This document shows positions 31,500 to 44,039 of a stretch of DNA of 64,000 nt, in pieces (the first letter of the stretch is position 1; the number at the start of each line of letters is the position of its first letter). This stretch comes from Tetrastigma voinierianum (taxonomy: Eukaryota; Streptophyta; Magnoliopsida; Vitales; Vitaceae), in assembly GCA_016808115.1 (NCBI GenBank), contig JAEQBH010004549.1, positions 372,001 to 436,000 on the forward strand, in the 5' to 3' direction. The notes beneath the pieces were generated by a model. It had not been told where the DNA came from. It searched no databases and saw only the letters and a list, made by a program, of their open reading frames with translations. The position numbers and the translations under genes are program-made.

Positions 31500-32936
31500 G
31501 TTCGAACCCCGGTCAGTGATTTACGGGGCTATGAAGCGTCGGAGATACCCACGCCGTATCAGATATTCTATTTCCTTCTTGAGCTGTATGCAATCATCCG
31601 TGCGGTGCCCGTAATCCTTGTGGAACTCGTAATATCTGGTGTTGTCTCTTGTGGCGGGGTCTGACTTCATTTGAGTTGGCCACCTCAAGGCTGCAGTTCC
31701 CAATGCCAGCGGGACTGCGTCGCGAGGCCGTTAAGGGTGAACCCGCGAGGTGAAAAGCGTTGTCGTGCAGTTGCGGTGGGCCCCCAGCGATCTCTGAGGT
31801 TTTATTTGCCCGGGAATCGTTCTCCATCTTTCTTTGGCTTTGTCTTTTGGGGCTCCGTCCTCGTCGCTTATGCAATCCGCTTTTTTTTTCTTTATGGGTG
31901 GAGGAGCTCTTTCTTGGATATGAGGGCTTCTTGTAGATCATCTCTTCTACTTTGTGGCTCTCAAAATATCTTGCCAGATTGCAGATGGAAAACATCAAGT
32001 CTACGTGCACCCTAATCCGGCAATGAACGTGTTAGCGAACTTTCGTCGGGTATATCTACAGCCCGGAGACTCTGCGTTGGCGGCATTTGAACGCCGGGAA
32101 TCGGGCTCTCTTGTGAGCTACCTTGATGGTCTGGCGATCGTAACGGCTTTCTATACGTTCTGGCTCCAATGAAGTAGGACAACGCAATAGATAGCTCTCT
32201 GAATGAGGAGATCGATGAAGGCGGGAGCCTATTGAACTAGGCTAAGGATGGGCCTTTTAATGTGATAGCCAGCTGCATGCCGCGGGGTCTGATACCCATG
32301 CGAAACCAATTAGTTTTGGTAAGTGTGGATGATCGTGGATCTCGACACCATCGAATGGCACCCACTTGTGGCGTGAACTTGGGTGGAAGGGGAAAGTGGA
32401 GCACCTCATTTGTGAAGCGGTGAGTTAGTCACATTTGCGCAAGGTGTATAGTGTCGGGAGTGCATCCTCTTACCGCCTCTTCTGCGGTGAGCTCTTGTTG
32501 GAGGCTCTTGAACCTCTGCTCCCATGATTACTCTCCCGCTCCCTGCTGAGGGTGGCGTAATTCTTCGTTCTTAGATATGCCCCGGGTCTTTGCTTTGTTG
32601 CCCTCCTCTCCGAGGGCTGGGATGTGGTCTGCCCAGGAGCTTGGCTAGACTACGTACGACAACACCTGGGAATGTGAGGTGTGTTGCACTTCTTGTGGAG
32701 GAAAATTTACCAGTAGCTACGAGCTTGTCGTGCTTCCGTGGGTGTTGCATCTGCTTGGTGAGTTGCTCTAACTCTCCTATCAGGCGTTGGTTGGTGAGGC
32801 GGAGCGCCTCCACCTCGTTCGTGTTGGCTTGCATTGCTTCTAATGCGCCAGGAGGTCTGCTATCTGCATCGCTTAGCGGGTCTTGCATCCTTGGTGGATT
32901 GGCGTTGCTCCTGCTTGTGGTTTGGGTTGATACCAT
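31500..32936 (-). pseudogene. gag: E1 gag, broken
   Basis: Begins at the ATG at 32936, about 60 bases after the LTR and primer region, with a Ser/Pro-rich head and a short coiled coil ('LRLTNQRLIGELEQLTKQM'). The capsid part (32500-32000) is out of frame. It ends with the conserved 'EFHKDYGHRTDDCIQLKKEI' and 'YLIRRGYLRRF' (31635-31530), a motif shared with E2 and usual in Tat-lineage Gag. The basic stretch 'KKSGLHKRRGRSPKRQSQRK' (about 31900) could bind RNA. The original protein would form virus-like particles. Confidence 0.75.
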
Positions 32937-32969
32937 CAGTAACTGAGAAATCAGTTATATTTGTAAAGG

Positions 32970-32994
32970 AATTGTGGTTCCCAGACCGACCTCA
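32970..32994 (-). other. Degenerate primer binding site of E1
   Basis: Directly inside the 5' LTR the minus strand reads TGAGGTCGGTCTGGGAACC. It aligns with E2's better-kept site (AGCGCCGTTGCAGGAAC), which resembles the complement of a tRNA-Asp 3' end. Differences are largely at former CpG positions. Confidence 0.45.
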
Positions 32995-33712
32995 TGATGA
33001 TGCCTTTTCAGCAGGATTAGGCTAGGCGTGTCGAGTCGTTGAAGTGGGACTGGGCTAAGCAACACTGATCTCTGTGATCTCTCTTGGGTCGTCGGGGTTG
33101 AAGTAAGTTCGCTGCGATCGTCTAGGAGCTCTGGACGTGTTGCTTTCACTCTGTAAAACAAAAATAAGAGGTCGAGGGCCGCCGTGACCGCTCAGGTCTC
33201 AGTGGGTTCTTTCGAGAAAGATTGGCGCCAGAGGGAGGCGTGCGTACCTTTCACTTGCAGATGGGGTGTTGCGTGTTATAATATATGTTTGATTATGGAG
33301 GATGTTAAGGATTCTTTCCCATTGGATGGGATATTTCTTTCATATCATTGTTGAATTAATAAGAATATTAGAGGAATGAATTTATTGAAATTATCCCTCC
33401 TTCCTTATTGGTGGGATCATTGTCCAGCGGGATGAATGATATATCATGAATTATCTTTGCGTTTCTTTTGATGAGATTAAGTGGAGATTTAGTCGATTCA
33501 TAGGATAAAGTTTATAAGGAGTTATTTCTTTCTTGGCAGGGATCAATTTGATTTGCAGGATGTGGACCTTCCAAATTACCCATGCTCGGCCTTTGGGCCG
33601 TCTCTTGTTGGGCCTCGTTTGGGTTTGGGAGTCGGGGGGCTGGATGTTTCATTAAGCGCCCTTTCTTTCAGGTTCTAGCGAGTGAGCTGAGCCCATTTTC
33701 GGCTCCCCCTCA
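32995..33712 (-). repeat. 5' LTR of E1
   Basis: Left edge TGATGATGCC, right edge CCCCCTCA (TGAGGGGG reversed). The 3' two-thirds match 19590-20350 clearly. Followed at once by ATTTGATGTATGC, the resumption of the split host block. Confidence 0.75.
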
Positions 33713-34575
33713 ATTTGATGTATGCTTAATCTTTTGATTGATCACTCTTTGGTAGGGATTATAGCCACTTTAATTGGAAAGAATGGATCGCTAACTATAG
33801 AATTAAGTACCCTCAAAACAAATAATAAATAATAAAATATATAGGAGCCGAGTAATATGTATTAGCATTGATGCCAGTAAATCAAATGTCGGGGGGGGGA
33901 GGCTATTGTTTTTTATATATATGGACTTTACTCAACCAATGAGTTGACCAATGAGACCCATTAAGATGAAATTGTTCTTAATGAGTTGACCCGATAGGGC
34001 CATTTATTTGTACTTATAAGAAAAAAATCATTAGCAATATATTAACACGGTTATTACACTAATTTAACACAATCATCATAATGTATTATAGTTATTATAC
34101 TAATGTACTAATTATATGTAATGTAGCATAGTTATTACACTAATGTAACACGTAAGAGATAAATTTGTGTTACATTAATAAATAAACATGTTACGATAAA
34201 AGAATAACATATTCCGTAAGCCATAACTACTTATGTATTTTCAATAACTGCAATGTACTATAATAACTATCAAAATGTCTTTTCAGAGCAAAAAAAAGTG
34301 TCGAATGTATTATCACCAACTATTTTTATACCCAAACCAACATTATTTTCTTTTTATAACCTAAAAATGTAATACAATTGTTGTTTTCTTTCATAATAAT
34401 TATCAAAATGATTACCTAAAACAAGAAGTGAACGTGTTTCAAATAAGGTTGGACCTCTTCAAATACTAGCTTGTAGTCTTTGATGACAACTCCAAAAGTC
34501 TTCGGCAAAAGGAGGACCAAGTAAAGGTTTGGACAACTAGTGCAACTGGAGGAATACCATATTTAATTCAGAAAG
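33713..34575. repeat. Duplicated block, copy 3, right half (LecRK 5' flank)
   Basis: Continues copy 3 after E1: 'gatgtatgcttaatctttt', then 'ttggaaagaatggatcgcta', a G-run near 33892, and 'ggaggaccaagtaaaggttt' at about 34509, exactly as upstream of relic A. The middle part (33990-34390) has short 'acattaat/gtaacac' words that also occur near 17450-17640. Probable former promoter of relic B; no clear TATA box. Confidence 0.7.
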
Positions 34576-36360
34576 ATGGTCATGTGTGTGCAGGGTTGCA
34601 ATAGAACCCGAACTACACACATGGAATCTGACAAATTCTCTCCTTCAATATCTCTTCCTGATTTCCATTTTCTTCTTTCTAGTATTCCTTCTTTAAACTT
34701 CATTGTTCTTCGCTTCACCACCTTTGATCAAATAGCGATCGCATATACTTTGTGGAGGGAGATGCTGCTATTCATGAGGATGCACTCCAACTGACAGAAA
34801 CCAAAAGGACAAAAATCTAAATGATAGCTGAAGTTCAGGCCCTGCAGCGAGCGGTTGTATCTCTACGGGATCAGCGCTCAATCTAACTGATTTCACAACC
34901 ATTTCTCCTTTGTCATCGATTCACGGAATGAGACTTCCATGGTGATGGAGTAACGTTCTTCACTCAATGGCACGCAATTGACTCCTGACGCAAAAGGGGA
35001 GAAGGCGCTTGGTCTTACAGACGATACCTCTGGTAAACTTAACTGGCATTAGTTTTCCTTTGATGGAGTTGTTATATCAAACTTAAACTTAGGGGATCCA
35101 CTGGGTACTCATGTTGAGTATCAAATATTAACTCTCACCAATCCATTCAAACACACCAGCTGGTTCAATGTCTATCGAGAAAAGCTAAACAATATACATC
35201 AGATTTATGCTGCTAGTTCACATAATCTGAGTCTTTATTCCTCTGATTTCTGAGGTCAGCATTGATAATACTAGTTTTCAGGCCTCTCTCTACCAGAGTT
35301 GATCTTAGATACTTTGTGGATTTTTGTTACTATTGGCTTCTCCAGGCACCGCAGGATCTTCATTCGAGATAAACAGAATTTGTTCGTGGAGTTTTAGTTC
35401 AACTCTGGAATTTCCCTGTTCTGTAGAACCAACCCAGAGGCACCAACTATCAGTCCTGTAAAACCAAGAAGAAAAGGCAGCATATGGTGGGATTAGAAGT
35501 AAGTATTTTTATTTGCTGTGGTGAGGTAGGTTCAGGATTTGTTTGGTTTTACTTGTGGAAGAAGAAATAGGGGAGATGGTCAAGATCAAAGAAGACGGTG
35601 GTGACAGTATGGACGAATTTTGAAAGGGTACTGGACCAAGGAAGTTTCCTTCAGTAGACACCGTTCTTGCAGAAGCCAGTAATTTTGCAGAGGGAGAAAA
35701 GCACTTGGAGAGGAGGACCAGCAGTTTATAGAGGTTTCGTAGGAGACTGAGACTCTTATGTTGCAGTTAAGAAGATTATAAGAACTCCAAACTAGGGAAT
35801 GAAGGAGTATGCATCTGAAGTGAGATCTTCTCCCTTCAATTAAGGCACCGGAGACTTGTGGTAGCTCTTGGGCTCAGTGCCATAAAAAGGAGAGCTTCTC
35901 TTGGTTTTACAGTTCTTGCCAATAGTGCTTGTTTTATCTTTTGGAGAAAATACGTTTTTAACATGGGCTGCCAGGTATAAGATTGCTCTAGGCTTGGCCT
36001 CGTCGTTGCTGTACCTGCATGAAGAAATGGGAGCAGTGCGTTGCTACATAGGGACATCGGTCAGTAATGTGATGTAATCTCAGCGGACTTCAATCGCTGC
36101 TTTGGGACTTTGGGTTATAACAGAAGCGATGGTTAACATGGGAAGGTCGCAGAACCACTGCGGCGGGATATGTTGTGATCTTTGAATAACGGCGACAAAC
36201 GGCGCAAAGATCGATATCTGGTTTCGGGATATAGTATTGGAATGCATGAAAACGGTTTGGATAGGCGAATCTGAGATCAGGGCGAGACATGATTGACTTT
36301 ATGTTGGAAGCTATAGACCATACAGTTCCAGTTTTGTATGACGGTTTATACAATCAAACA
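34576..36360 (+). pseudogene. LecRK relic B: full-length but broken lectin receptor kinase
   Basis: Starts like relic A (ATG at 34621, signal-peptide-like segment, 'QLTETKRTK' equivalent at 34785). Lectin-domain pieces follow: 'DFHGDGVTFFTQWHAIDS' at about 34925-34980, then further fragments to about 35230. A probable transmembrane and juxtamembrane part is near 35480-35600. Kinase pieces: 'MKEYASEVRSS' (35790), 'KGELLLV' (35888), 'TWAARYKIALGLASSLLYL' (35958-36014), and a remnant near 'SNVM' (36064). Later C-lobe words ('VLECMKTVW') reach 36260. There are at least ten stops or frameshifts, including loss of a readable HRD and DFG core. LecRKs sense extracellular ligands at the plasma membrane; this copy is dead. 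Confidence 0.8.
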
Positions 36361-37079
36361 ACGTTATTTAATAATCATTGATCATTATTAACTCTTGAAT
36401 ATGTCATCAATATCAGATGACAACAAATTGCTTTAATCTATCAGTTCTCAAACTTTGTTATATCTCTTGAGGTTTGAACGGCATCAGTGTATAATGTCTC
36501 TTGGACATCTTCACAACGAAAGACTTTAAACTTTAGGAGAAATCTTTATGTTTTTTAACCTGTCTCGTAACTTTCGAATATCAGAGTCAAACCTTTGTAT
36601 AGTTAGTGTATTTTTACTCTTGGATAACAAACTTGACAGAAACTAACGAAGAGTATATATTGGGTTTTCTGAGTTGTGGAGATGTTGCAGTGTATATTGA
36701 GTTATCTATTTTGAATATTTGAAAGCATTAATTCATGTTTTGAAAAGTTTATTTTGGTAGACGATTTAATTTGAGTTTAAGTTTAGTTGTTATAAATAGG
36801 AGATTATGTAATATTTAAAATAATAAGTGTATATAATAAAATTCCTTTTTTCTCCCCAATATATTTTTTTTAAGGATAATATAATTTCTTTCTATTATTA
36901 TCACTTTAACAACTAAGATTTTATTTATTTTGAATATCTTTTAAGCATAATCATAAGAATACAGTTTTGATTACTACATTTGATCATCTCTTGTTTTTGT
37001 TCTCATTTTTGGAAGCTTGGCATTGGGTGCGTATTCTCTTCCTTCTTAATTGATTAAACTTAAGTGGATGAACTTGAAT
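36361..37079. other. AT-rich spacer, no gene
   Basis: Possible 3' flank of LecRK relic B, with no coding similarity and no repeat that I could match elsewhere. Homopolymer-rich around 36840-36900. Confidence 0.6.
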
Positions 37080-37790
37080 TTGCAGTGCGAGAATGTGTAT
37101 TGCTCTTTTGCCCTTCCTCTTTCACTTAGTTCTCAATCTTGATAGCCATATGCACCATATCTTCGACTCCACATATTGCAATTCACCATTTTCAGTCTCC
37201 CGGGTTTAAACTACTTGAGGAAACCTCCACCATTATATAGCCTCTCGATCTTCTTGAAATATTTCTCTAGCCACTGCAACCTCCATATCCTTATAATACT
37301 TCTCACGCTCGGTTTGCCTTACTGGGGTTTGCAACTTATTATATAACTTGGTGTGCGTAGTTGACACAAATATCTCTCGCATCACCCTTTTCATCTCTTC
37401 CCATATTTCCACCGTTGGCTCCCTATCCCTTCTCTTATTCAACATTAGGCCCGGTCCACCACACTGTATAATCTGAAACTCTCATGATACTTGAAGCCAC
37501 CTTCTTATTTTCTTATCAGGTAGACAATCAAAGCCATCTCCACCTTTCTCTCCTACTCAAGATGTACCTCAAGGCCATTTTTTCCTTGGAATGATGGAAT
37601 CTTCATCTTAATACTACCCAAATTATTATATTCTTGGTTCCTAGCTTCTCTAAGTCTCCCCCCATACCTCCTATCACTAACAACCGAATCATGATCAATC
37701 TCATCCTCAAAACCATCCCCTACGCCTGCCTTCTTCCTACGCACCCCTCTTCTTGGTAGCCTCTCACTTCTCACTTTGAGGTTGGAGGAG
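37080..37790 (-). pseudogene. gag: Gag fragment of another Ty3/gypsy element
   Basis: Reading right to left: 'NNLGSIKMKIPSFQGKNGLE' at about 37630-37565, then a broken stretch, then 'RDREPTVEIWEEMKRVMREI' at 37430-37370 and 'YYKDMEVAVAREIFQEDREA' at 37300-37240. Beyond, out of frame, lie 'GELQYVESK' and 'WCIWLSRL'. This is the capsid core of a common plant gypsy Gag of the 'IPSFQGKNDPE' kind. The frame is broken at least twice and pol is absent. It belongs with the primer site at 38647 and the LTR beyond; the distance of ~860 bases is a normal leader. Confidence 0.8.
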
Positions 37791-37799
37791 TTTGTGGAT

Positions 37800-38646
37800 A
37801 ACTCGAGAAGCTTTGCTCTACCCTCTCATGGAATTGTTCCAATTCAACCTAAACATCTCTTTACTTGACTAGTTAAAACCTCCATGCCAACTGTGTCATT
37901 CCTCCGTCACACCTTCGGTTGTTTGACATATTCTTTGCAAAAAAAGGTTAGAAAAAAAAAGAGTAGGACCTCACAATGCTCCCTCACGTGTTTTCACTCA
38001 AGAATGATTACCTAGTTCCTCGTGTTTCACACAGTATTCGGCTTTTCTTCATTTCTAATATTCTTACCACTCTTCATTTCCTCACTTAATCTCTCTTTCA
38101 TTTCTTTTGGGTGATCAAACAAATCCATATTTTTTTCTAAACAGAATTCAAGTCAAAACCTCCAATCAAAGACGGGTTGGTATTTGTTAGTGAGTTAAGT
38201 CTTACTTAAAGCAACAAAGAGTTAGGGTGCTAAAGGACATGAAATTTTCAGTTTTGTTATCGATTTTTTTAATACTATAATTAAGGGACTTGATTTCTAA
38301 CAGTAGAATGATGATAAGCATTATAGGAAAAAAATTTCTTAGCTTCAGGACTCTCTTTTTTTTTCCAATCAGATCCTTTTCCTTTCCTTTTGTTTGTTTT
38401 GTTTTTTTGTTTTTTTTTTTTTTTTTTTTTTGTAACTTGTGATGGAAGGTTCAATAAAAAGGAAGACAAACAAAAATTATATCCGTTCAAGAATGAAGAA
38501 AATCGGACTTGGGATGGAGTAGAGAATAGGTTGTGAATGAAATTGAGGATTGAATGGAATTTAGAAGGAACAGATGAAAGTGGTGACTAAGTTGGGTTTA
38601 GACAAAGGAAAAAAGTAAAAGATAGGCAAACCAAAAAATAGAACCT
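37800..38646 (-). other. Leader of the gag-only element
   Basis: Non-coding between gag and the primer site. Contains an uninterrupted T-run (about 38400-38431). No reading frame of interest. Confidence 0.5.
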
Positions 38647-38661
38647 GTTGCTCTAATACCA
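38647..38661 (-). other. Primer binding site, tRNA-Met type
   Basis: Minus strand TGGTATTAGAGCAAC, two bases from the LTR end. It resembles the TGGTATCAGAGC site used by many plant retroelements, complementary to initiator tRNA-Met. Confidence 0.75.
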
Positions 38662-38663
38662 AA

Positions 38664-39830
38664 TGATACGAACCCCACCAACTTGTGAGGAGACCCGTGA
38701 TCGAATTAGCTCTAGTATTTGGCTTGGGTGGATGACCAACCAAGTGGTCTTATAGAAGCAAGAACCTTAGGCATGGGGAGGCAGCTGATCGATGATGGAA
38801 GTCCCGATTAATAAGTCTTGATGAACGCCACGAAATAACTGATAAGTTCAAGAGTTCTTGAAGAACCAAAGATAAATTTAAACTCTCAATTTTATTAATT
38901 ATTAGAATTAAAAAGTAGGGGACCTTGCTATAAATAGGCCCCAAAAAACACTAAGAAAAGAAAAAAACAAAGGTCGGCCACAAGGAAACTAAATGTTGAT
39001 TGAAACCTTGAAGAAAACTAACTACCTTTTCCTAAACTACACACCCAAAAACGTCTACAAAGGAAAAGGAAGAAGTAGATAATTTTAAGACAAGACTTGT
39101 GATAAATCAACACACAAATACGGGACAAATCAACAACAAATGGGAGTTTCAATTTAGCAGCAAATCAGACAATCAATAGCAAGTAGAGCAATCATCACCA
39201 AATCAGCAACAAATCAAGACCAAATCTACAGCAAATCAACTCCAAAAAATAGTAAGCCAAACGCCTTGGGTCCAAGGACATCTTCACTTTTCCAAGAGGT
39301 AGATTCTTTTCCTCAAGAGAGAAAATTGCAAACAACTTCACTTCTCTAAGGAAAAAGGCAAGGGAAAGACATGTTTCTCCAATCAACTGTTTTCGGGAGT
39401 GGACCCTAGTTTCCAAAGTGCAGTGATGTCTCCGGTACAAATTCACTTCTCCCAAAGACTATAGTGGAAGTAAACTTGTTTTTGAGAGGGAGGATGTTGC
39501 GGAGAAAGGGAAAAACCTATGAGGTATGTCATTCTCTGTGGTTTCATCTGAGTGAAGAATGGCATGTGGTGACTAAAATTCCCCAAAGGTTGTCGGGACC
39601 TAGAAAGGGAGGATAGAGGCAAAGGAACAAATGATAAAGCTGACTCATGCAAATCCAAATAGAATGGAGGTAGAAAGTGAAGGAAAGGAATGGTTCTAGC
39701 TTGGAAAAACAAAGTTTGGGAGCTACTAAGGATATGGAGTCAATGAGCGGTGTTGATGATGATGGTCTCGGGCGCTTATTAATGGGAGATCCTATTCGTT
39801 AAATTGTTCCATTTAACTAACATTGCCAAC
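38664..39830 (-). repeat. 5' LTR of the gag-only element (outer edge approximate)
   Basis: The inner edge is fixed by the primer site: the LTR ends GGGGTTCGTATCA on the minus strand. CTATTTATAG at 38937-38928 is the likely TATA box and AATAAAATTGAG near 38890 a likely poly(A) signal. Further out, 39100-39240 has many 'aaatcaacaacaaatc'-like short repeats. The outer edge is not visible; sequence of element E3 begins by about 39870. Confidence 0.55.
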
Positions 39831-39869
39831 TATTTTCAAGTCAAAAAAGGAAGAGAGGAGGAATTCTAT

Positions 39870-40540
39870 TGGAGTGAAGGCTTTCTATGACAAAGGAAGA
39901 TGAGGCCATGGTGGGGTCACCATAGAATCCTCGAAGAATGCAAGCTCAGGAAGGTGATGCCCAGAAACGCATGGAATGACAAGGCCTTCAAAAGCTTTTT
40001 GTATGTAAGTGCCCATCTAATGGTAGATCGGTATCAAGGTTTGATGAATAATGGATCATTGGTAAATGTAATCTGGATTGAGAATGTTGAGAGACTCACG
40101 GAAGAGCATTAATGATCGTGCGAAAAAAAAGGTGGCTATGTTTACCTTTATTGAAGTATCAGAATCCTAGGGATACTACCTGAATTATCACCATTGATAG
40201 CTTGCACTATATACCTTTTTGTGATAGACTCTCACTGTGAGATCTGCTTGTTTTGTTAAGGAGGAGACTGATTCATACTTAATCAGTGTGTGTTGTGTTC
40301 TCTTGTGAGTTCCTTATTGTTTTTTTGGAAGGTAATGAAGTGGAAGTGGTGCCGGGTAGATATGCCTTCATAGTATTGTGAAGCTCTGTGGAAACCAAAT
40401 AATTGCAGTCAAAGAATTACGTCCCAATCAAGTTCACTAACAGAAGGAAAGATGGGGTCCTAAGGAAAGCATACATGAACTCAAAGTACTCTGTCGAAAT
40501 CTAAAAGGAAGCTACCAAACTCCTAAATGTGACTACAATG
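39870..40540 (+). pseudogene. E3 polyprotein remnant upstream of RT
   Basis: A short open stretch at 39900-40112 reads 'RNAWNDKAFKSFLYVSAHLM' and 'YQGLMNNGSLVNVIWIENV', then stops. 40440-40530 is out of frame. I take this as the protease-RT linker region of the element, based on position only. Confidence 0.45.
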
Positions 40541-41760
40541 GTATGGTAGATGGGTGCCCAATCATCAGGGGTCGGTGATGATGTTATTCTCCAGAAGAAA
40601 GGTAGTAGTTGGCACCAAGTGACTTCAAATGAAAGTCACGTGATTGTGGAAACGATTGAAGAAGAGAACCTCCAGGATACTTGTGGGGTTGAGATGATTT
40701 TCGAAGAGGACGCATATGAAGAAGATGAAGAAATACAGATGGAGGATTTGGAGCAACCGCCTCCTAAGTTAGAAGACATGCAACCTCAAGTACACAATCC
40801 CATGGAGGAAATGAACCTGACATTTGTGGAAGCGGGATTACTTATATTTAGTCCTTGCTTCTTTTGACTATAAAGAAGGGATTATTGCAACACTGCAGGA
40901 ATTCAAGACTTATTTTCTTGAATTAGGGATGAAATGCTAGGATTGACCATAAGCTTTAGTGGAACGCCGCTTACTTAATCATTTGGAATTTACTTACTTT
41001 AACTTATTCTTGATAATGCTAAGGAGGGTAGAAGCTGGAAGTGAAGAGATTAGGAAGCTTTTCGACTAATTTAATCGGACCACCACAAGGGTATGTGTAA
41101 ATAGTTGTGAAATATTATCTAGTGACGAAAGATTGAAACTTAAGTTTTATTGAACTTTGGGTTCAAGATTACATCTATCTAGACATGTAATGTAAATGCC
41201 TAATTACCTGGTATCATTAGTTGGATTCCAGTGTAGAATAATGGATTGTTGATATCCATGGACGGTTTCTATAAGGTATCTTCAATCTAATAAAACAATT
41301 GATATGTCTAAGGATACACCAGTCATCTTGGATCATTAGGTCATTCGAGATAATTTGGTCATGCCTTTTGGGTTTTAAAATTATTTGAAATGACTTACCA
41401 AGTAATGTAGATATCATCTTTTCTGTGATGTGGAGGCCACCTCATGGAGATTATATCGATGATATTGGGTTCAATCTATGAAGTGCTGCTGTATGAATAG
41501 GAAAATTTTGAAAGGATAAAGACCGTCAGGGGCGTTGCAAATAAATCACCAAAATCTGTTTTGAAGTTCAATTGGAAGTACCTAAGGTTTTGGTTTACCA
41601 AAGAGGGTGAAGTTGATTAAAGCAAGCCGAGTATCATTTTTATTGAGAAAACCATAAGCCAAAGAAGGCTTTGCCAGTTCTTGGTCGATGAACTATTTGG
41701 AGGTTCACATTTCTAATATGTGAGGAAGGCTAAGGTATTGTTGACGATTAAATTGAAAAA
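40541..41760 (+). pseudogene. pol: E3 RT region, broken
   Basis: 40550-40867 is open and acidic ('VIVETIEEENLQD', 'EEDEEIQMEDLEQPPPKLED'), a type of linker that precedes RT in this lineage. From 40880, 'GIIATLQEFKTYFLELG' corresponds to the RT entry. 40920-41100 continues in shifting frames ('NEMLGLTI', 'RRVEAGSEEIRKLF'). The RT catalytic core is not readable. Several stops are present. Confidence 0.65.
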
Positions 41761-43900
41761 AGTAGGAAGGGTTTAAATCTGGGAAAATTAATATGAATAA
41801 ACACTGATGGAATCAGTTTACCTTTCTAATTTTGTTTTATGCCGCTGTAAAGTTGGCCACTCAAATATATATTGGTTTTGCAAAAGAGTCTATGGATGCA
41901 TGACTCAAATATCTGAAGAGACCATGAGCGAGATTGTTTTATTAGTAGGTTCTGAGTTGGTGGAGACAAGATGTCTTATACACCCATTGAGAAATTGTGT
42001 TTGGCCTTATACTTTGCATGTCACGAAATTGAGACATTACTTGACCAAGTCTAGTGTATGATCTCTCAAGAAATTTGAATTTATGAAATACACTTCTATT
42101 GACCATAATCATTGTTGAGATCAGAAAAATGGTCCATAACTTCGGAAGTTCACGCCAGGTCCTATTTCCACATATTAGTCAAGACAAGCTTTAGCCAACT
42201 TGGCTAATCATCCTTCATTAAGTAAGACTGGATGTAGGAATTGAAATATCATGAAGTAAGAAAGGCGGCCCTTGGGTTCCTTGAGGTTTGATGTCTCTGT
42301 GGAGAAAGTAGCTCGTGGATAATAATCATGTCTCACAAAAGGGATAAGACTACCATGTCTTTAAACTTGCTAGTACTTTTGATAATCCAGTAATGTGGGG
42401 CTTTGGTAGTAAACAGAGATCTTGACAGACGTTGAGGGTGCGTTTTATTAACAAGGACTCTCAAATTCATTGCTTCAGCATTCTTGAGAGAGATATAATC
42501 TGACCAACTTATTGTTGCTCCTTATTTATATTGTTTTATCAATTATTAGATCACTTTACAATTATAATAGGTTTTGAATATGTGCCCACCAAGATCTAGT
42601 TGGAGGTGATCAGTCGACTAACAGAAAATGGCAGGTGTGAATGAGCAAAATTGACCTATGGCTCAATTGATAAGGAAAGGAAGAATGTCCTGAATTTATA
42701 GAAAGCGTGTTGATTAGAGTCATATATCTGGGGATGATGTTGTAGGAAGCCCAGAATTAGATCAAAGAATATTTGAGATCTTATCAGAATGAGTTCCATG
42801 AGAGGGTAAAAGCTAAATATTGAACTTTGCCTGTGGAGGAGTGTATAAAGGACTTGTTGATTATGTCTGGATGCCTATCCTTCGATAACATGAAGTAATT
42901 AAATAGGGTTCTGAAGAATTACATGGGGCCCATCCGTCAGGATAAAAAATCACGATGGTTAAGTCAGAGATCTTGATTATTTTGGCGATATGAAGTGTAG
43001 CATCATTACTCTGAGTTCAATAATGCCGAAATATAAATATGAAGAGATCACATTGTGGAACTTTCCATGTTGGCAATTAATGGCCTTTGAGGAGGATGGA
43101 GCCATGGGTATTGAGAAAGATCCTGACTCCATCAAGGGACACAACTTCAATCATGGAGTTCTTTACCATTTATGTCACAAAATGGGTTTAGTGATATACC
43201 TTGGAAGAAGGCGAAATCATACGGATGTGATCCAATTCATCAAGGAATAGATCATTCATAGTTGAATTATAAATTACATTATAATCGACCAAGGCACCAT
43301 GTTCACTGGGGATGAGACATTATTTTACTTAAATACTATGGCATTCGCTCATCAGAATCTTTCATGCAGTAACAGAAAATGTGTGTGAAGCTTCTAATAG
43401 ATTGATAAATAATCCTGAAGTTTACTAGGACAATCCAAAGATTCCATTTTAAATTTATCAGACCTTATGAACCATCATTCTAAAGAGAGTTTTACAGAGA
43501 GTGAGGTCACCCTCTCTTTATATGGATGGGATCTGATTAGCTCTAATGAAGTGAGCAGTTAGTTCTCTAAATATATCAAGCGAACTAGATATTTATCAAA
43601 TCTTAAGTCTGAATTAATGTGTGGTAATTGAGTTTCAGAGACATTTAGATGGAAAGTTTACAACATGACACATCTGGTCAAGAAAAGAAGTGGATAAAAG
43701 GAGAGCTCTGATAAGGGTTGAAGAAAGGGGTTTTTTGAAGAAGGGGATTCATTTAGGAAATTTGGTGCAATTTGTGTTTGCTTCAAAACTGAAGAATTGA
43801 TGGTCCTCTCATTCAGAAGGACCATTCAAAGGTTTGCAAGTATTTAGCTTCAAAGTATAGCTATCGACTTTAGAAGAGAGCCACACAAAGATTCCATGAT
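41761..43900 (+). pseudogene. pol: E3 RNase H and integrase, broken
   Basis: 41807-42061 is a readable stretch in the RNase H area (weak). Integrase is clearer. 42990-43250 contains 'DSIKGHNF' and 'DVIQFIKE', and 43288-43330 reads 'IIDQGTMFTGDETLFYL', which includes the second catalytic Asp environment (T-D-Q-G in relatives, here I-D-Q-G). 'NPEVY' and 'LINNP'-like words follow in other frames. The integrase inserts the DNA copy; this one is inactivated. Confidence 0.7.
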
Positions 43901-44039
43901 GGGACTGTCACACCAGTAGCACCCTGAAATATGGAGAAGCCCTTTGAATACTACAAACTAGATGAAGAATGAAGGAAAAACAAGTAAAAATGGTCATAAT
44001 TGACTTGTTTTAACTATTCTTAGTATTTAATTTGAGCTA

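Larger units (their letters stand above)
19590..33712 (-). mobile_element. E1: Tat-lineage Ty3/gypsy element with antisense aORF
   Basis: A 14.1-kb element. From its own 5' end (right) it has: LTR, degenerate primer site, gag, protease, RT-RNase H, integrase, a pyrimidine-rich module, a 3.7-kb tandem array, an antisense extra gene and the 3' LTR. Both LTRs carry TGATGATGCC at their outer (left) ends. Flanks ATTTT (19585-19589) and ATTTG (33713-33717) are a near-perfect 5-bp target duplication, and flanking host DNA joins to match copy 1 of the duplicated block. The gag zinc-knuckle-like motif and extra antisense gene match the Tat branch. All genes are broken. Confidence 0.85.

Noticed and set aside
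39195..39712. Two minus-strand frames of 86 and 89 residues
   Set aside because: Located in the presumed LTR of the gag-only element; no similarity to any family I know.
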